Source of the DNA: CALMEC01 sp963765105
GTDB taxonomy: Bacteria > Actinomycetota > Thermoleophilia > Miltoncostaeales > Miltoncostaeaceae
DNA: 64,000 nucleotides
Assembly: GCA_963765105.1 (NCBI GenBank)
Contig: CAVXUW010000004.1
Span: 744,001 to 808,000, forward strand
Reading direction: 5' to 3'
Shown one piece after another: positions 52,956-60,339 of the stretch. Positions within the stretch are counted from its first letter, which is position 1, and each line of letters starts with the position of its first letter. The notes under the pieces are model-generated. The model saw only the letters and a program-made list of their open reading frames with translations. It was not told the DNA's origin and did not search any database. The position numbers and the translations under genes are program-made.

Positions 52956-53867
52956 TCAGCTCGGGGTCTCAGTGTCCGACGCGTCGGTCGGGTCGTGCTC
53001 CTGCCCATCCGGGAAGAGATCGCCCACCTCGTCGCTCGGCGCGTTGTCCACGATGGTGGCCGGCTCGCTCGCCGGGGCGTCAGCCTCGACAACCGTGACG
53101 GTCTCAGCGGCCGAAGCCTCTTCCGCTGCCACGGGTGCTTCACCCTCCGGTGCCGCAGCGTCCTCAACGGGCGCCTCAACCTCAGGGGTTTCGGTCACCG
53201 CGGCCGGAGCCTCGATGTCCGCGTTTGCCGTAGGTGACTCACCCTCCGGCGCCGGTGCGTCCTCAACGGACGTTTCGACTTCGGGTGCCTCGACCACGAC
53301 GGCCGGAGTCTCCTCCGCAGCCGGCTCTGGGGCCGCCTCTCCCGGCGCCAATGCGCCGGAGCCCTGCACCGCCGCCAAAGTACGGGCGAGCGTGCTGATG
53401 AGGCTGGTGAGCGTTCCCGCCAGACCGGACAACGGTGCGGCGATTCCACCGGCCAAACGCGCAAGCAGCACCTCCCGCGACGGGAGGCTCGCGAGCCGAA
53501 CGATATTGGCGGTGGGCAGGTCCTCCATTCCGAGGATGCCTCCCCGGATCGAAAAGACCTCCAGGTGCTCCTTGGCGAAGTCGTTGAGCGCCTTCGCCGC
53601 GCGTGCCGGGTCACCGTTGATCCACACCAAGCCCGTGGGGCCTTCGAGATACGGCAAAAGCGCCAGCCGGCCGGTTTCATTGACCGCACGTCGTGACAGG
53701 GTGTTCTTGACCACTGTCATCTCCGCCTCCGCATCCCTCAACCGGCCCCGAAGGTCGGCAAGTTCAGCGACGGTGAGACCTCGGAAGTCAGCAGCGACGA
53801 CGGCATCGGCACGTTCAAGACGTTCGACGACGGCGGCCGTGACCTGGCCTTTCTGTTCGCGGTTCAT
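52956..53867 (-). CDS. rplJ: 50S ribosomal protein L10 with long acidic tail
   Basis: L10 anchors L7/L12 to the 50S. The first 175 residues are ordinary: MNREQKGQVTAAVVERLERA, AVVAADFRGLTVAELADLRG, VKNTLSRRAV. The last 125 residues are an added acidic tail rich in Ala, Pro, Glu and Val (EETPAVVVEAPEVETSVEDA and relatives, with repeats of EVE.PVEDA.APEGE.P). Typical L10 is about 170 residues. ATG at 53867 follows GAGGAGGTGA 11 nt upstream. It precedes rplL by 37 nt. Confidence 0.94.
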   Translation of the reverse strand: MNREQKGQVTAAVVERLERADAVVAADFRGLTVAELADLRGRLRDAEAEMTVVKNTLSRRAVNETGRLALLPYLEGPTGLVWINGDPARAAKALNDFAKEHLEVFSIRGGILGMEDLPTANIVRLASLPSREVLLARLAGGIAAPLSGLAGTLTSLISTLARTLAAVQGSGALAPGEAAPEPAAEETPAVVVEAPEVETSVEDAPAPEGESPTANADIEAPAAVTETPEVEAPVEDAAAPEGEAPVAAEEASAAETVTVVEADAPASEPATIVDNAPSDEVGDLFPDGQEHDPTDASDTETPS

Positions 53868-54045
53868 TCGGTGTGTTCACCTCCTCATGTGTGTCACCCC
53901 GCGCGGTGACGACACACGAGCACCGAGCACAAGCCCGGGCCGGGTATCGCCGACCTCGCACGGGTGGCCTTTTCGGCCGGATTTAGACGACGTGCCGTCG
54001 TCCCCGTGGGTCTGTGGTCGGACCCTGTCGAATCTGTGGCGCCGT
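53868..54045 (-). promoter_or_regulatory. Long rplJ leader, possible L10 autoregulatory site
   Basis: The 178 nt between rplA and rplJ hold no gene and several GC-rich complementary segments (for example GCCGAAAAGGC and GTGTGTC/GACACAC). In many bacteria L10-L7/L12 binds its leader here and blocks translation or causes attenuation. The position fits, but I could not confirm the conserved L10 leader motifs. Confidence 0.4.
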
Positions 54046-54762
54046 TTAGGCAGCCACCTCCTCGAGCAGGTTCTGGGTCTGGCTGGAGTCCACCGGAATC
54101 CCCGGGCCCATGGTCTGGGTCAGGGTGATGGACTGCAGGTACTTACCCTTTGATGCTGCGGGCTTCGCTCGCAGGATCTCGTCGAGAACCGCCTGGTAGT
54201 TCTCCACCAGTTGCGTTTCGCTGAACGAGTGCTTGCCGATGCCCAGGTGGATGATGCCGGTGCGGTCGGTGCGGTACTCCACCTTGCCGCCTTTCACATC
54301 TTCGACCGCCTTGGTGACATCAAAGGTGACGGTGCCCGTTTTGGGGTTCGGCATCTTGCCGGCCGGTCCGAGGACGCGTCCGAGCTTTCCCACCTCGCCC
54401 ATCATGTCGGGCGTCGCAATCGCGATGTCGAAGTCGGTGAAACCCTCGGCGACGCGCTTCGCCAGATCGGCGCCACCGACGATGTCGGCGCCGGCGGACT
54501 CGGCCTCGCGGGCTTTGTCGCCCTCGGCAAACACCGCAACCGTGACGCTGCGGCCCGTGCCGTGCGGCAACGCGATGGTGCCGCGCAGCTGCTGGTCGGC
54601 GTGACGGACGTTGACGCCCAGGCGGAAGTGAACCTCGATCGTGGCGTCGAAGCGATTGAGCTCGTGACCCTTGAGGTGCTTGACCGCCTGCAGGGGGCTG
54701 TAGACCTCACCGGGGGTGAGATCGTCTTTTGCGGCGCGGTAGCGCTTTCCGTGTTTCGGCAT
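54046..54762 (-). CDS. rplA: 50S ribosomal protein L1
   Basis: L1 forms the mobile stalk that handles E-site tRNA and autoregulates the L11 operon in E. coli. The 238-residue product starts MPKHGKRYRAAKDDLTPGEV, with EVHFRLGVNVRHADQQLRGT, LGRVLGPAGKMPNPKTGTVT, and GIGKHSFSETQLVENYQAVL. It lies 16 nt after rplK and ends 178 nt before rplJ. Confidence 0.97.
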   Translation of the reverse strand: MPKHGKRYRAAKDDLTPGEVYSPLQAVKHLKGHELNRFDATIEVHFRLGVNVRHADQQLRGTIALPHGTGRSVTVAVFAEGDKAREAESAGADIVGGADLAKRVAEGFTDFDIAIATPDMMGEVGKLGRVLGPAGKMPNPKTGTVTFDVTKAVEDVKGGKVEYRTDRTGIIHLGIGKHSFSETQLVENYQAVLDEILRAKPAASKGKYLQSITLTQTMGPGIPVDSSQTQNLLEEVAA

Positions 54763-54778
54763 CGCGTGCTCCTGATTC

Positions 54779-55207
54779 CTACTCGGCGTCCACGGTGACG
54801 CCCATGCTGCGGGCGGTCCCGGCGATGACGCGCATCGCGGCCTCGATGTCGTTTGCGTTCAAGTCGGGCATCTTTGTCTCGGCGATCTGCTTCAGCTGAG
54901 CGCGAGTGAGGTGACCGACCTTGGTCTTGTGTGACTCGGGCGAGCCCTTGTCGAGGTTGATCGCCTTCTTGATGAGAATCGCCGCTGGGGGCGTCTTCGT
55001 GATGAAGGTGAACGACCGGTCTTCGAAGACGGAGATGACCACCGGGATGATCGTTCCCGCATCAGCTTGCGTGCGCTCGTTGAACGCTTTGCAGAACTCG
55101 GGGATGTTGATGCCGGCGCCACCGAGGGCAGGGCCAACCGGCGGCGCGGGCGATGCGGCCCCGCCGGGAATCTGCAACTTGACGTATTGAGCAACCTTCT
55201 TGGCCAT
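54779..55207 (-). CDS. rplK: 50S ribosomal protein L11
   Basis: L11 is at the factor-binding centre and mediates the stringent response and thiopeptide binding. The 142-residue product has LQIPGGAASPAPPVGPALGG, NIPEFCKAFNERT, and the C-terminal signature KQIAETKMPDLNANDIEAAM. It starts ATG at 55207, and follows nusG after 37 nt. Confidence 0.97.
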   Translation of the reverse strand: MAKKVAQYVKLQIPGGAASPAPPVGPALGGAGINIPEFCKAFNERTQADAGTIIPVVISVFEDRSFTFITKTPPAAILIKKAINLDKGSPESHKTKVGHLTRAQLKQIAETKMPDLNANDIEAAMRVIAGTARSMGVTVDAE

Positions 55208-55244
55208 TCACTTCCTCATCTCGCCGCGTGTGCGGCGGGGCATC

Positions 55245-55772
55245 TTACGACAGCTTCTTCACCTGGTCGAACGACAGCTCCGCAGGCGTCTCGCGCCCAA
55301 AGATACTCACCAGGACCTTCAAGCGACCTTGCTCTGCGCTGATCTCGGCGATCTCGCCCGAGAAATCCGACAGCGGCCCGGCGATGACCTTGACGGTTTC
55401 GCCAATCTCGAAGTCGGCACGGACACGCGCCTTCTGCTCGGTCGGAACACGCAGAAGATGGTCGATCTCTTCCTTCGACAGCGGCGCGGGCTTGTTGGCC
55501 GCACCGACGAAGCCGGTGACACCCGGCGTGTTCTTGACAAGAGACCAGGAGTCGTCCGTCATGTCCATCTGAACGAGCACGTACCCGGGAAGCACGCGCT
55601 TCTCGGTCTGCACCTTCTGGCCGTCCTTGTTGGTCTCAACGACCTGCTCGGTCGGGATGACGATCTTTCGGACGATGTGGTCCTGGCCGGCCGAGTGAAT
55701 ACGGTGCTCGAGGTTGGCTTTGACCTTCGCCTCGTGCCCGGAATACGTGTTGATGACATACCAGTGGAACAC
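55245..55772 (-). CDS. nusG: Transcription termination/antitermination factor NusG
   Basis: NusG binds RNA polymerase and Rho or ribosomal S10. The 175-residue product has the NGN domain (FHWYVINTYSGHEAKVKANL, LPGYVLVQMDMTDDSWSLVK, NTPGVTGFVG) and a C-terminal KOW domain (IGETVKVIAGPLSDFSGEIA). GTG at 55772 gives the family N-terminus; AGGCTAAGA is upstream. It lies 2 nt after secE, as usual. Confidence 0.96.
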   Translation of the reverse strand: MFHWYVINTYSGHEAKVKANLEHRIHSAGQDHIVRKIVIPTEQVVETNKDGQKVQTEKRVLPGYVLVQMDMTDDSWSLVKNTPGVTGFVGAANKPAPLSKEEIDHLLRVPTEQKARVRADFEIGETVKVIAGPLSDFSGEIAEISAEQGRLKVLVSIFGRETPAELSFDQVKKLS

Positions 55773-55774
55773 TC

Positions 55775-56146
55775 TTAGCCTCGATCTAGGGAGAAGACGC
55801 GGTCGACGATCCAATCGGACGCCTGGTCGGCGAGCCCGAGAAACGCCGCGATAATGGCGACCGCGACCAACACGACGGCCGTGGCTTGCATGAGTTGGAC
55901 GCGCCCGGGCCAGCTGACCTTGCGCATCTCGGCGACGACCTCGGACATGAACTTCTTGCCGCGACTCTGCTGGACAGCCTTGGTGTAGGAGCCGGACTTC
56001 TGCTCCTTCGATGTCGGTCCAGGACGCGCACGCGCCGAACGCGCAGCGGCAGAGTCCTTCGCGCGACCCTTCGCCGGGGTCGCATCGTCGGCTCCGGCGT
56101 CTGCGCCGGGCGTGTCCTCGTTGTCTCCGCGTCGTTTACGTGCCAT
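55775..56146 (-). CDS. secE: Preprotein translocase subunit SecE
   Basis: A 123-residue single-span subunit of the Sec channel. A long charged N-terminal part (MARKRRGDNEDTPGADAGAD) precedes the conserved amphipathic region FMSEVVAEMRKVSWPGRVQL and one transmembrane helix (AVVLVAVAIIAAFLGLADQA). ATG at 56146 is preferred; the frame is open further upstream but would enter the tRNA. secE-nusG order is universal. Confidence 0.94.
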   Translation of the reverse strand: MARKRRGDNEDTPGADAGADDATPAKGRAKDSAAARSARARPGPTSKEQKSGSYTKAVQQSRGKKFMSEVVAEMRKVSWPGRVQLMQATAVVLVAVAIIAAFLGLADQASDWIVDRVFSLDRG

Positions 56147-56170
56147 AGGTGTGTTTTTGGGTGAGGGAGG

Positions 56171-56243
56171 CAGGGCCGGAGGGACTCGAACCCCCAACCC
56201 CCGGTTTTGGAGACCGGTGCTCTACCAGTTGAGCTACGACCCT
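56171..56243 (-). tRNA. trnW: tRNA-Trp (anticodon CCA)
   Basis: The minus-strand 73-nt sequence folds into a full cloverleaf. The acceptor is AGGGTCG with CGGCCCT, the D arm GCTC/GAGC, the anticodon stem CCGGT/ACCGG around CTCCAAA (anticodon CCA), and the T arm GGGGG/CCCTC with TTCGAGT. The discriminator is G; CCA is not encoded. It lies between rpmG and secE, the common place for tRNA-Trp. Confidence 0.96.
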
Positions 56244-56265
56244 CCGATATCGCTCGAGGGCGGGG

Positions 56266-56430
56266 CTACCTCGTCTCTTTGTGCGCTGTGTGCTTCCCGC
56301 ACCAACGGCAGTACTTGTTCAGCTCGACGCGGTCGGGCGTGTTTCGCCGGCTCTTGTTGCTTTGGTAGTTGCGACGCTTGCAGTCTTGACATGCAAGTGT
56401 CACGGCGATGCGCACACCGGTCTTACCCAC
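56266..56430 (-). CDS. rpmG: 50S ribosomal protein L33, zinc form
   Basis: A 54-residue zinc-ribbon L33 with CQDC and CRWC pairs and YQSNKSRRNTPDRVELNKYC. GTG at 56430 is preceded by GGAGG at an 8-nt distance. The reading frame is open upstream, but only because of an overlapping frame of the opposite gene. It lies upstream of tRNA-Trp and secE as in many Actinobacteria. Confidence 0.94.
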   Translation of the reverse strand: MGKTGVRIAVTLACQDCKRRNYQSNKSRRNTPDRVELNKYCRWCGKHTAHKETR

Positions 56431-56509
56431 GCGTAAATCCTCCGATTGGTGACGGGCCGAAGGACTGTACCACAGCGATCGAGGTCCTCCAGATGAGAGA
56501 ATCCCGGAC

Positions 56510-56863
56510 ATGGCTCCTGCGGACACAAAGACCCTGATCGAAGGCGCGGCGGCACGTTTCATCGACGAGGTTCCTGCCCTGCGCACCCTGGCCCTCGTGG
56601 TGCGCCTTGAGCTCCGCGAGCGGGGCGGCCCGGCCGTGTGGCGCGTGGAGGTCCCCGGCCCCACGGCGAAGCGCGATCCCGCTGCCGACGCCAAAATCGA
56701 GCTGGCGATGGACCGCCCCGCCTTCAACGAGCTATCAACCAAGGGCCACTTGGACGACTGGATGACCGCGTTCACCAAAGGAGTCGTCCGGGTCACGGGT
56801 GATCAAAACGTGATGAAGCTCATCGGTCGCGTTGTGGAGCTTCGCCAAGCCAAGACGCGATGA
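56510..56863 (+). CDS. SCP2 sterol-carrier-like protein
   Basis: A 117-residue soluble protein matching the SCP2 fold: the strands LALVVRLELRERGGPAVWRV and IELAMDRPAFNELSTKGHLD, followed by KGVVRVTGDQNVMKLIGRVV. SCP2 proteins carry hydrophobic lipids. It overlaps the 3-hydroxyacyl-CoA dehydrogenase gene by four bases (ATGA), so both are probably in one operon with a lipid-related role. Confidence 0.75.
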   Translation: MAPADTKTLIEGAAARFIDEVPALRTLALVVRLELRERGGPAVWRVEVPGPTAKRDPAADAKIELAMDRPAFNELSTKGHLDDWMTAFTKGVVRVTGDQNVMKLIGRVVELRQAKTR

Positions 56864-57771
56864 GCGACCTGCGTGCCGCCGTTATCGGCACGGGCTCCAC
56901 CGGCCCGGAGCTCGCCGCCGCGTTCGCGATGGCCGGTATGGAGGTGCAGATCGCCGGACGCACCCCGATGGGGCGCGACTCCGCGGCGGAGATGGCCACC
57001 AACTACGCCGGAGGAATTCCCGTCACCCCCGCGCCGATAGATTCGCCGACGTTCTCCGGCGTTGATTTGGTTGTGGAGACGATCGTCGAGGACCTGGCCA
57101 CCAAACACGCACTGCTGACCCGCATCGAGCCCTGGTGTCATCCGAAGGCGATCATCGCGACGAACACGTCGAGCCTCACCATCGCCGATGTCGGCGCCCC
57201 ACTTACACATCCCGAGCGGTTCGCCGGCTTCCACTTCTTGAAGCCGAGCCACCTCACCGGCGTGGTGGAGATCATCCCGGGTCCGGCGACCGCGCCACAA
57301 ACGGTGACGTTCCTGCGCGAGGTTGCCGCCGACATGGGGAAGGCGCCGCTGGTGGCCGAGCGCGACGTACCGGGCTTCATCTGGAACCGCATTCAGTTCG
57401 CCGTGCTGCGCGAGTGCCTCCACATGCTGGAGACCGGCGTGGCGAGCGCCGACGACATCGACGCGGCCGTGTCCGACGGACTCGCTCCCCGCTGGACCGC
57501 CGCCGGCCCGCTGGCGACCGCCGACCTGGGCGGCCTGGCGACGTTCGCGAAAATCTGCGACCTGCTGTTTCCTCACCTCGCGACCGACACATCGGCCCCG
57601 GCGGCAATCACCGCCCCGGCCGCAGCAGGCGACCGACTTCGGCCCTGGACGGATGCTGATAGCAATGCCATAGCCGAGCTCCGATCAGAGGCCCTCGCGA
57701 ACGGTCGGGTGATGACCGAACGCCGTCGTCGCCTGATCGAAAACCCGCCGAGCCCGATGGCATCGAGATGA
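56860..57771 (+). CDS. 3-hydroxyacyl-CoA dehydrogenase family protein
   Basis: A 303-residue NAD-dependent dehydrogenase. The Rossmann motif VIGTGSTGPE is at 8-17, NTSSLTI and the catalytic region FAGFHFLKPSHLTGVVEIIP (His near 125) follow, and the C-terminal helical domain includes DVPGFIWNRIQFAVLRECLH. It resembles the FadB/HBDH type and oxidises 3-hydroxyacyl-CoA. The second Gly of the usual GxGxxG is Gly, so NAD binding is likely. Coupled to the SCP2 gene upstream. Confidence 0.9.
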   Translation: MSDLRAAVIGTGSTGPELAAAFAMAGMEVQIAGRTPMGRDSAAEMATNYAGGIPVTPAPIDSPTFSGVDLVVETIVEDLATKHALLTRIEPWCHPKAIIATNTSSLTIADVGAPLTHPERFAGFHFLKPSHLTGVVEIIPGPATAPQTVTFLREVAADMGKAPLVAERDVPGFIWNRIQFAVLRECLHMLETGVASADDIDAAVSDGLAPRWTAAGPLATADLGGLATFAKICDLLFPHLATDTSAPAAITAPAAAGDRLRPWTDADSNAIAELRSEALANGRVMTERRRRLIENPPSPMASR

Positions 57772-57943
57772 GCACCCAGGGGTCACCCTCAAAGCGTGGT
57801 TCTGGGCGGCGGGGTTTGACAACAGACGTCGGACGTTTCGGTGTGATGTCGTCCTCGGTCAGTGCAATCGACCACGTGTGGCCCGCCTCACGCTACGGCC
57901 GAGCACAATGCCCGGACGAAGCCCCCAACTCCAGCCGGTGCAC

Positions 57944-58132
57944 ATGAGCGGGGTGGCTCCCGTCTGTGGCGAGTGCGGCCGTGCGATTGTGGCACGCCCG
58001 AACGGCAGCTACCGCCACGCCTCGCGTGGGCCGGTGGCCGCGTGCGACCTCGACTCCGACCACGCAGCGGTGCCGACGCCGACACGTCCCGACGACGCGC
58101 CGGCGGCGCACGACTCGTGTCGAACCGACTAG
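57944..58132 (+). CDS. Small zinc-ribbon-like protein
   Basis: A 62-residue protein with CGECGRA at the N-terminus and AACDLDSDH near residue 35, so Cys-x2-Cys and Cys-x6-His could bind one zinc. No other features are seen. The start is uncertain between ATG 57908 and 57944. Its stop overlaps the end of the convergent PPOX gene. I do not know its function. Confidence 0.5.
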   Translation: MSGVAPVCGECGRAIVARPNGSYRHASRGPVAACDLDSDHAAVPTPTRPDDAPAAHDSCRTD

Positions 58133-58560
58133 CCCTGTGAGTAGTCCCAGTACTCGACGTCATCGATGTGGAGCACCAATGTGACGTGCTCCCCGGGCAT
58201 GCTCGCGACGAACTCGCCGTAGCCCGGTCCGCCCTCGGCGCCCACGTAGGTGACCGCCAGCTCGTTGATAAGGGCGCGCCAATCGATGACGTCGTTGCCA
58301 ACGACCTCGGCACGCCCCGTTACCGTGGCGCCCTTGTAGGGCATCGTCTCCTTGTCCACGGTGAGGGCGAAGTTCCCCGTGGCCGCAATGTTCGTCGCCT
58401 TGCGACTCGCCGCCAGCGTGTGGACCAACAGACGGTCGCCGTCGCGTTTGAACCAGATCGGGACCACATGTGGTTTTCCGTCGGATGAGACGGTCGCCAA
58501 CCGGCCAAGACGGGTCTCCTCGTCGAGAAACGCGAGGACCTGGTCTTTTGTTGCACTCAT
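58129..58560 (-). CDS. PPOX-class flavin or F420-dependent oxidoreductase
   Basis: A 143-residue protein with the split-barrel fold: DEETRLGRLATVSSDGKPHV, VPIWFKRDGDRLLVHTLAAS, then KATNIAATGNFALTVD and the strand VTGRAEVVGN. It matches the pyridoxamine-phosphate oxidase-like family that uses FMN or F420, common in Actinobacteria. The substrate is unknown. ATG at 58560 is the start. Confidence 0.8.
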   Translation of the reverse strand: MSATKDQVLAFLDEETRLGRLATVSSDGKPHVVPIWFKRDGDRLLVHTLAASRKATNIAATGNFALTVDKETMPYKGATVTGRAEVVGNDVIDWRALINELAVTYVGAEGGPGYGEFVASMPGEHVTLVLHIDDVEYWDYSQG

Positions 58561-58638
58561 GTCGCATCTCCTTTGAATCGCTTACAACGACAATAGTCGG
58601 GGTCGTGGCCTCCCGCGCCACGACTACGATTGCCCCCG

Positions 58639-59409
58639 ATGATCCGCTTCTCCGCACACGTGTCGATGCTGTTCACCGAGTGGGCGCCGCTCGAACGCCC
58701 CTCGGCGGCGCGAGCCAATGGGTTCACCCTGGTGGAATCATGGTGGCCGCCTGCAGATGATCGCGAGGCCTGGGCGGTAGCAGTGGCCGAGGCGGAGGTT
58801 GAGGTGAGCTGCCTTAATGCAGACGGGGGTGACATCGCCGCCGGCGAGCGCGGCTTTTGCAACCTGGCCGAGCGCGACACCGACACGCTCGCTGCCGTTG
58901 ACTCCGCGCTCGATCTGGCCGTAAAGACGGGCTGCCCGAACGTCAACGTCCTCCCCGGCCTGCGGGTGGACGATCGTCCGGCGAGCGTTCAGATCGATCA
59001 TGCGGTCGAGGTGTACCGGGAGTGCGGGCGGCGGGCGGCCGCTGCGGGGCGCACCATCGTTGTCGAACCGATCAACGCCGTTGATGTGCCCGCCTACCTT
59101 CTCCCCACCCCCCACGAGATGTCGGAGTTCCTCTCCCGAATCGACCACCCCAGCGTTCGGATGCTCTTCGACGCCTACCACTGCACCAAAGGCGGCGGGG
59201 ACCCCATCGCCCAAGTCGGCGATTTCATCGACGCCATCGGTCACGTTCAATACGCCGACTTTCCCGGCCGCGGTGCACCGGGAACGGGCGCGGTGCCGTT
59301 CGACCGTTTCCTCGACGTGCTCGGCACGGCGGGCTACACCGGTGCGGTCGGGATGGAGTACGCGCCCGGCGGACCAACCGTGGAGTCGCTCGCATGGCGC
59401 CCGATATGA
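58639..59409 (+). CDS. Hydroxypyruvate isomerase-like TIM barrel
   Basis: A 256-residue xylose isomerase-like TIM-barrel protein: MIRFSAHVSMLFTEWAPLER, the strands TIVVEPINAVDVPAYLLPTP (Glu ligand), MLFDAYHCTKGGGDPIAQV (metal His), and GHVQYADFPGRGAPGTGAVP, ending YTGAVGMEYAPG with Glu. It resembles Hyi, which interconverts hydroxypyruvate and tartronate semialdehyde. It has ordinary length. ATG at 58639. Confidence 0.85.
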   Translation: MIRFSAHVSMLFTEWAPLERPSAARANGFTLVESWWPPADDREAWAVAVAEAEVEVSCLNADGGDIAAGERGFCNLAERDTDTLAAVDSALDLAVKTGCPNVNVLPGLRVDDRPASVQIDHAVEVYRECGRRAAAAGRTIVVEPINAVDVPAYLLPTPHEMSEFLSRIDHPSVRMLFDAYHCTKGGGDPIAQVGDFIDAIGHVQYADFPGRGAPGTGAVPFDRFLDVLGTAGYTGAVGMEYAPGGPTVESLAWRPI

Positions 59410-59523
59410 CGGCGGGCGACGCGGCGGCCTAGCGCCGTCCTCCACGGAGTGGCGCATCCCGCACGCGGCGGGCACCATCGTCGGACGGGGAGTTGTGAGG
59501 GTTGCGTCCGCCCCGGAGCCAAT

Positions 59524-60234
59524 CTAGTCGCGAGCGAAGTTCGCCAGCCCCGCCACGAGGTGCGGCGAGACGTAGACCTCGATGATCGCTGTGGCCACCA
59601 GCACCGGCACGGCGATCGCTACGGTCACGAAGGTCGCCGCCATGAGCTGATCCCACCGTCCTCGGTGGCTGGTGATGATCCAGGCGGCCAGGGGGAGAAA
59701 GAGCGCTGTCAGCTCCGGAACCGCGTGAAGCGATACCCGAATCAGCACGTTCTCGGGTGCGGTACCGAGCGCCGCCGCCGTGTCGGCACCGAGCTGCCCC
59801 AGGGCCAGCGCCTGGGTGGCGAGCGATACCACTGTCGCCGCAAAGACGAACCCCAGCGCCGCTGCCCCGATGCGGTCGTGAACGGCCACCCATCGACCGC
59901 CCCGAAGCTCCGCCGACTGCGGCAGAGCACTCCGAGCGATGAAACCCGCGACACACGCGAGGGCATGGAGAGAGAGCACCAGGCCGTTGCGCCCGAGGAG
60001 GAACAGCACGTCCCCCTTAGGCCCCGGTTGCGTGAGCTCAGACGTGTCGACATTCCCCGCCGCGGGTGTGACCATACGCGCCACGATCCCGGTGGCGACG
60101 ATGAGCCCAATGGCAATCGCGAGGCTGCCAAGCAGCCACGGGCCGAGAACCCGGCCTCGAGCGTGGCGCCACTCGACGAGCGCCGTGCGCGTCGCCCGAA
60201 GGCCCTGAAGCAACACCGGGTCGGTAACCATCAC
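59524..60234 (-). CDS. SpoIIM/DUF95-like membrane protein
   Basis: A 236-residue membrane protein with about five hydrophobic segments (LGPWLLGSLAIAIGLIVATG, LVLSLHALACVAGFIARSAL, AALGFVFAATVVSLATQALA, and two near the C-terminus) and the motif HAVPELTALFLPLAAWII, which resembles the PHG(V/I)xE region of stage II sporulation protein M-type proteins. A role here is unclear. ATG ATG at 60234; either can start. Confidence 0.6.
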   Translation of the reverse strand: MMVTDPVLLQGLRATRTALVEWRHARGRVLGPWLLGSLAIAIGLIVATGIVARMVTPAAGNVDTSELTQPGPKGDVLFLLGRNGLVLSLHALACVAGFIARSALPQSAELRGGRWVAVHDRIGAAALGFVFAATVVSLATQALALGQLGADTAAALGTAPENVLIRVSLHAVPELTALFLPLAAWIITSHRGRWDQLMAATFVTVAIAVPVLVATAIIEVYVSPHLVAGLANFARD

Positions 60235-60339
60235 CGCATCTATCGACAGTGGCGTACCACCTCGTGAGCCCTCACAAACGATGATGGAACACCGCTATCC
60301 TCCGCGGGTGTTGGGGCAATCTGCTTCACTTCCCGGGCC

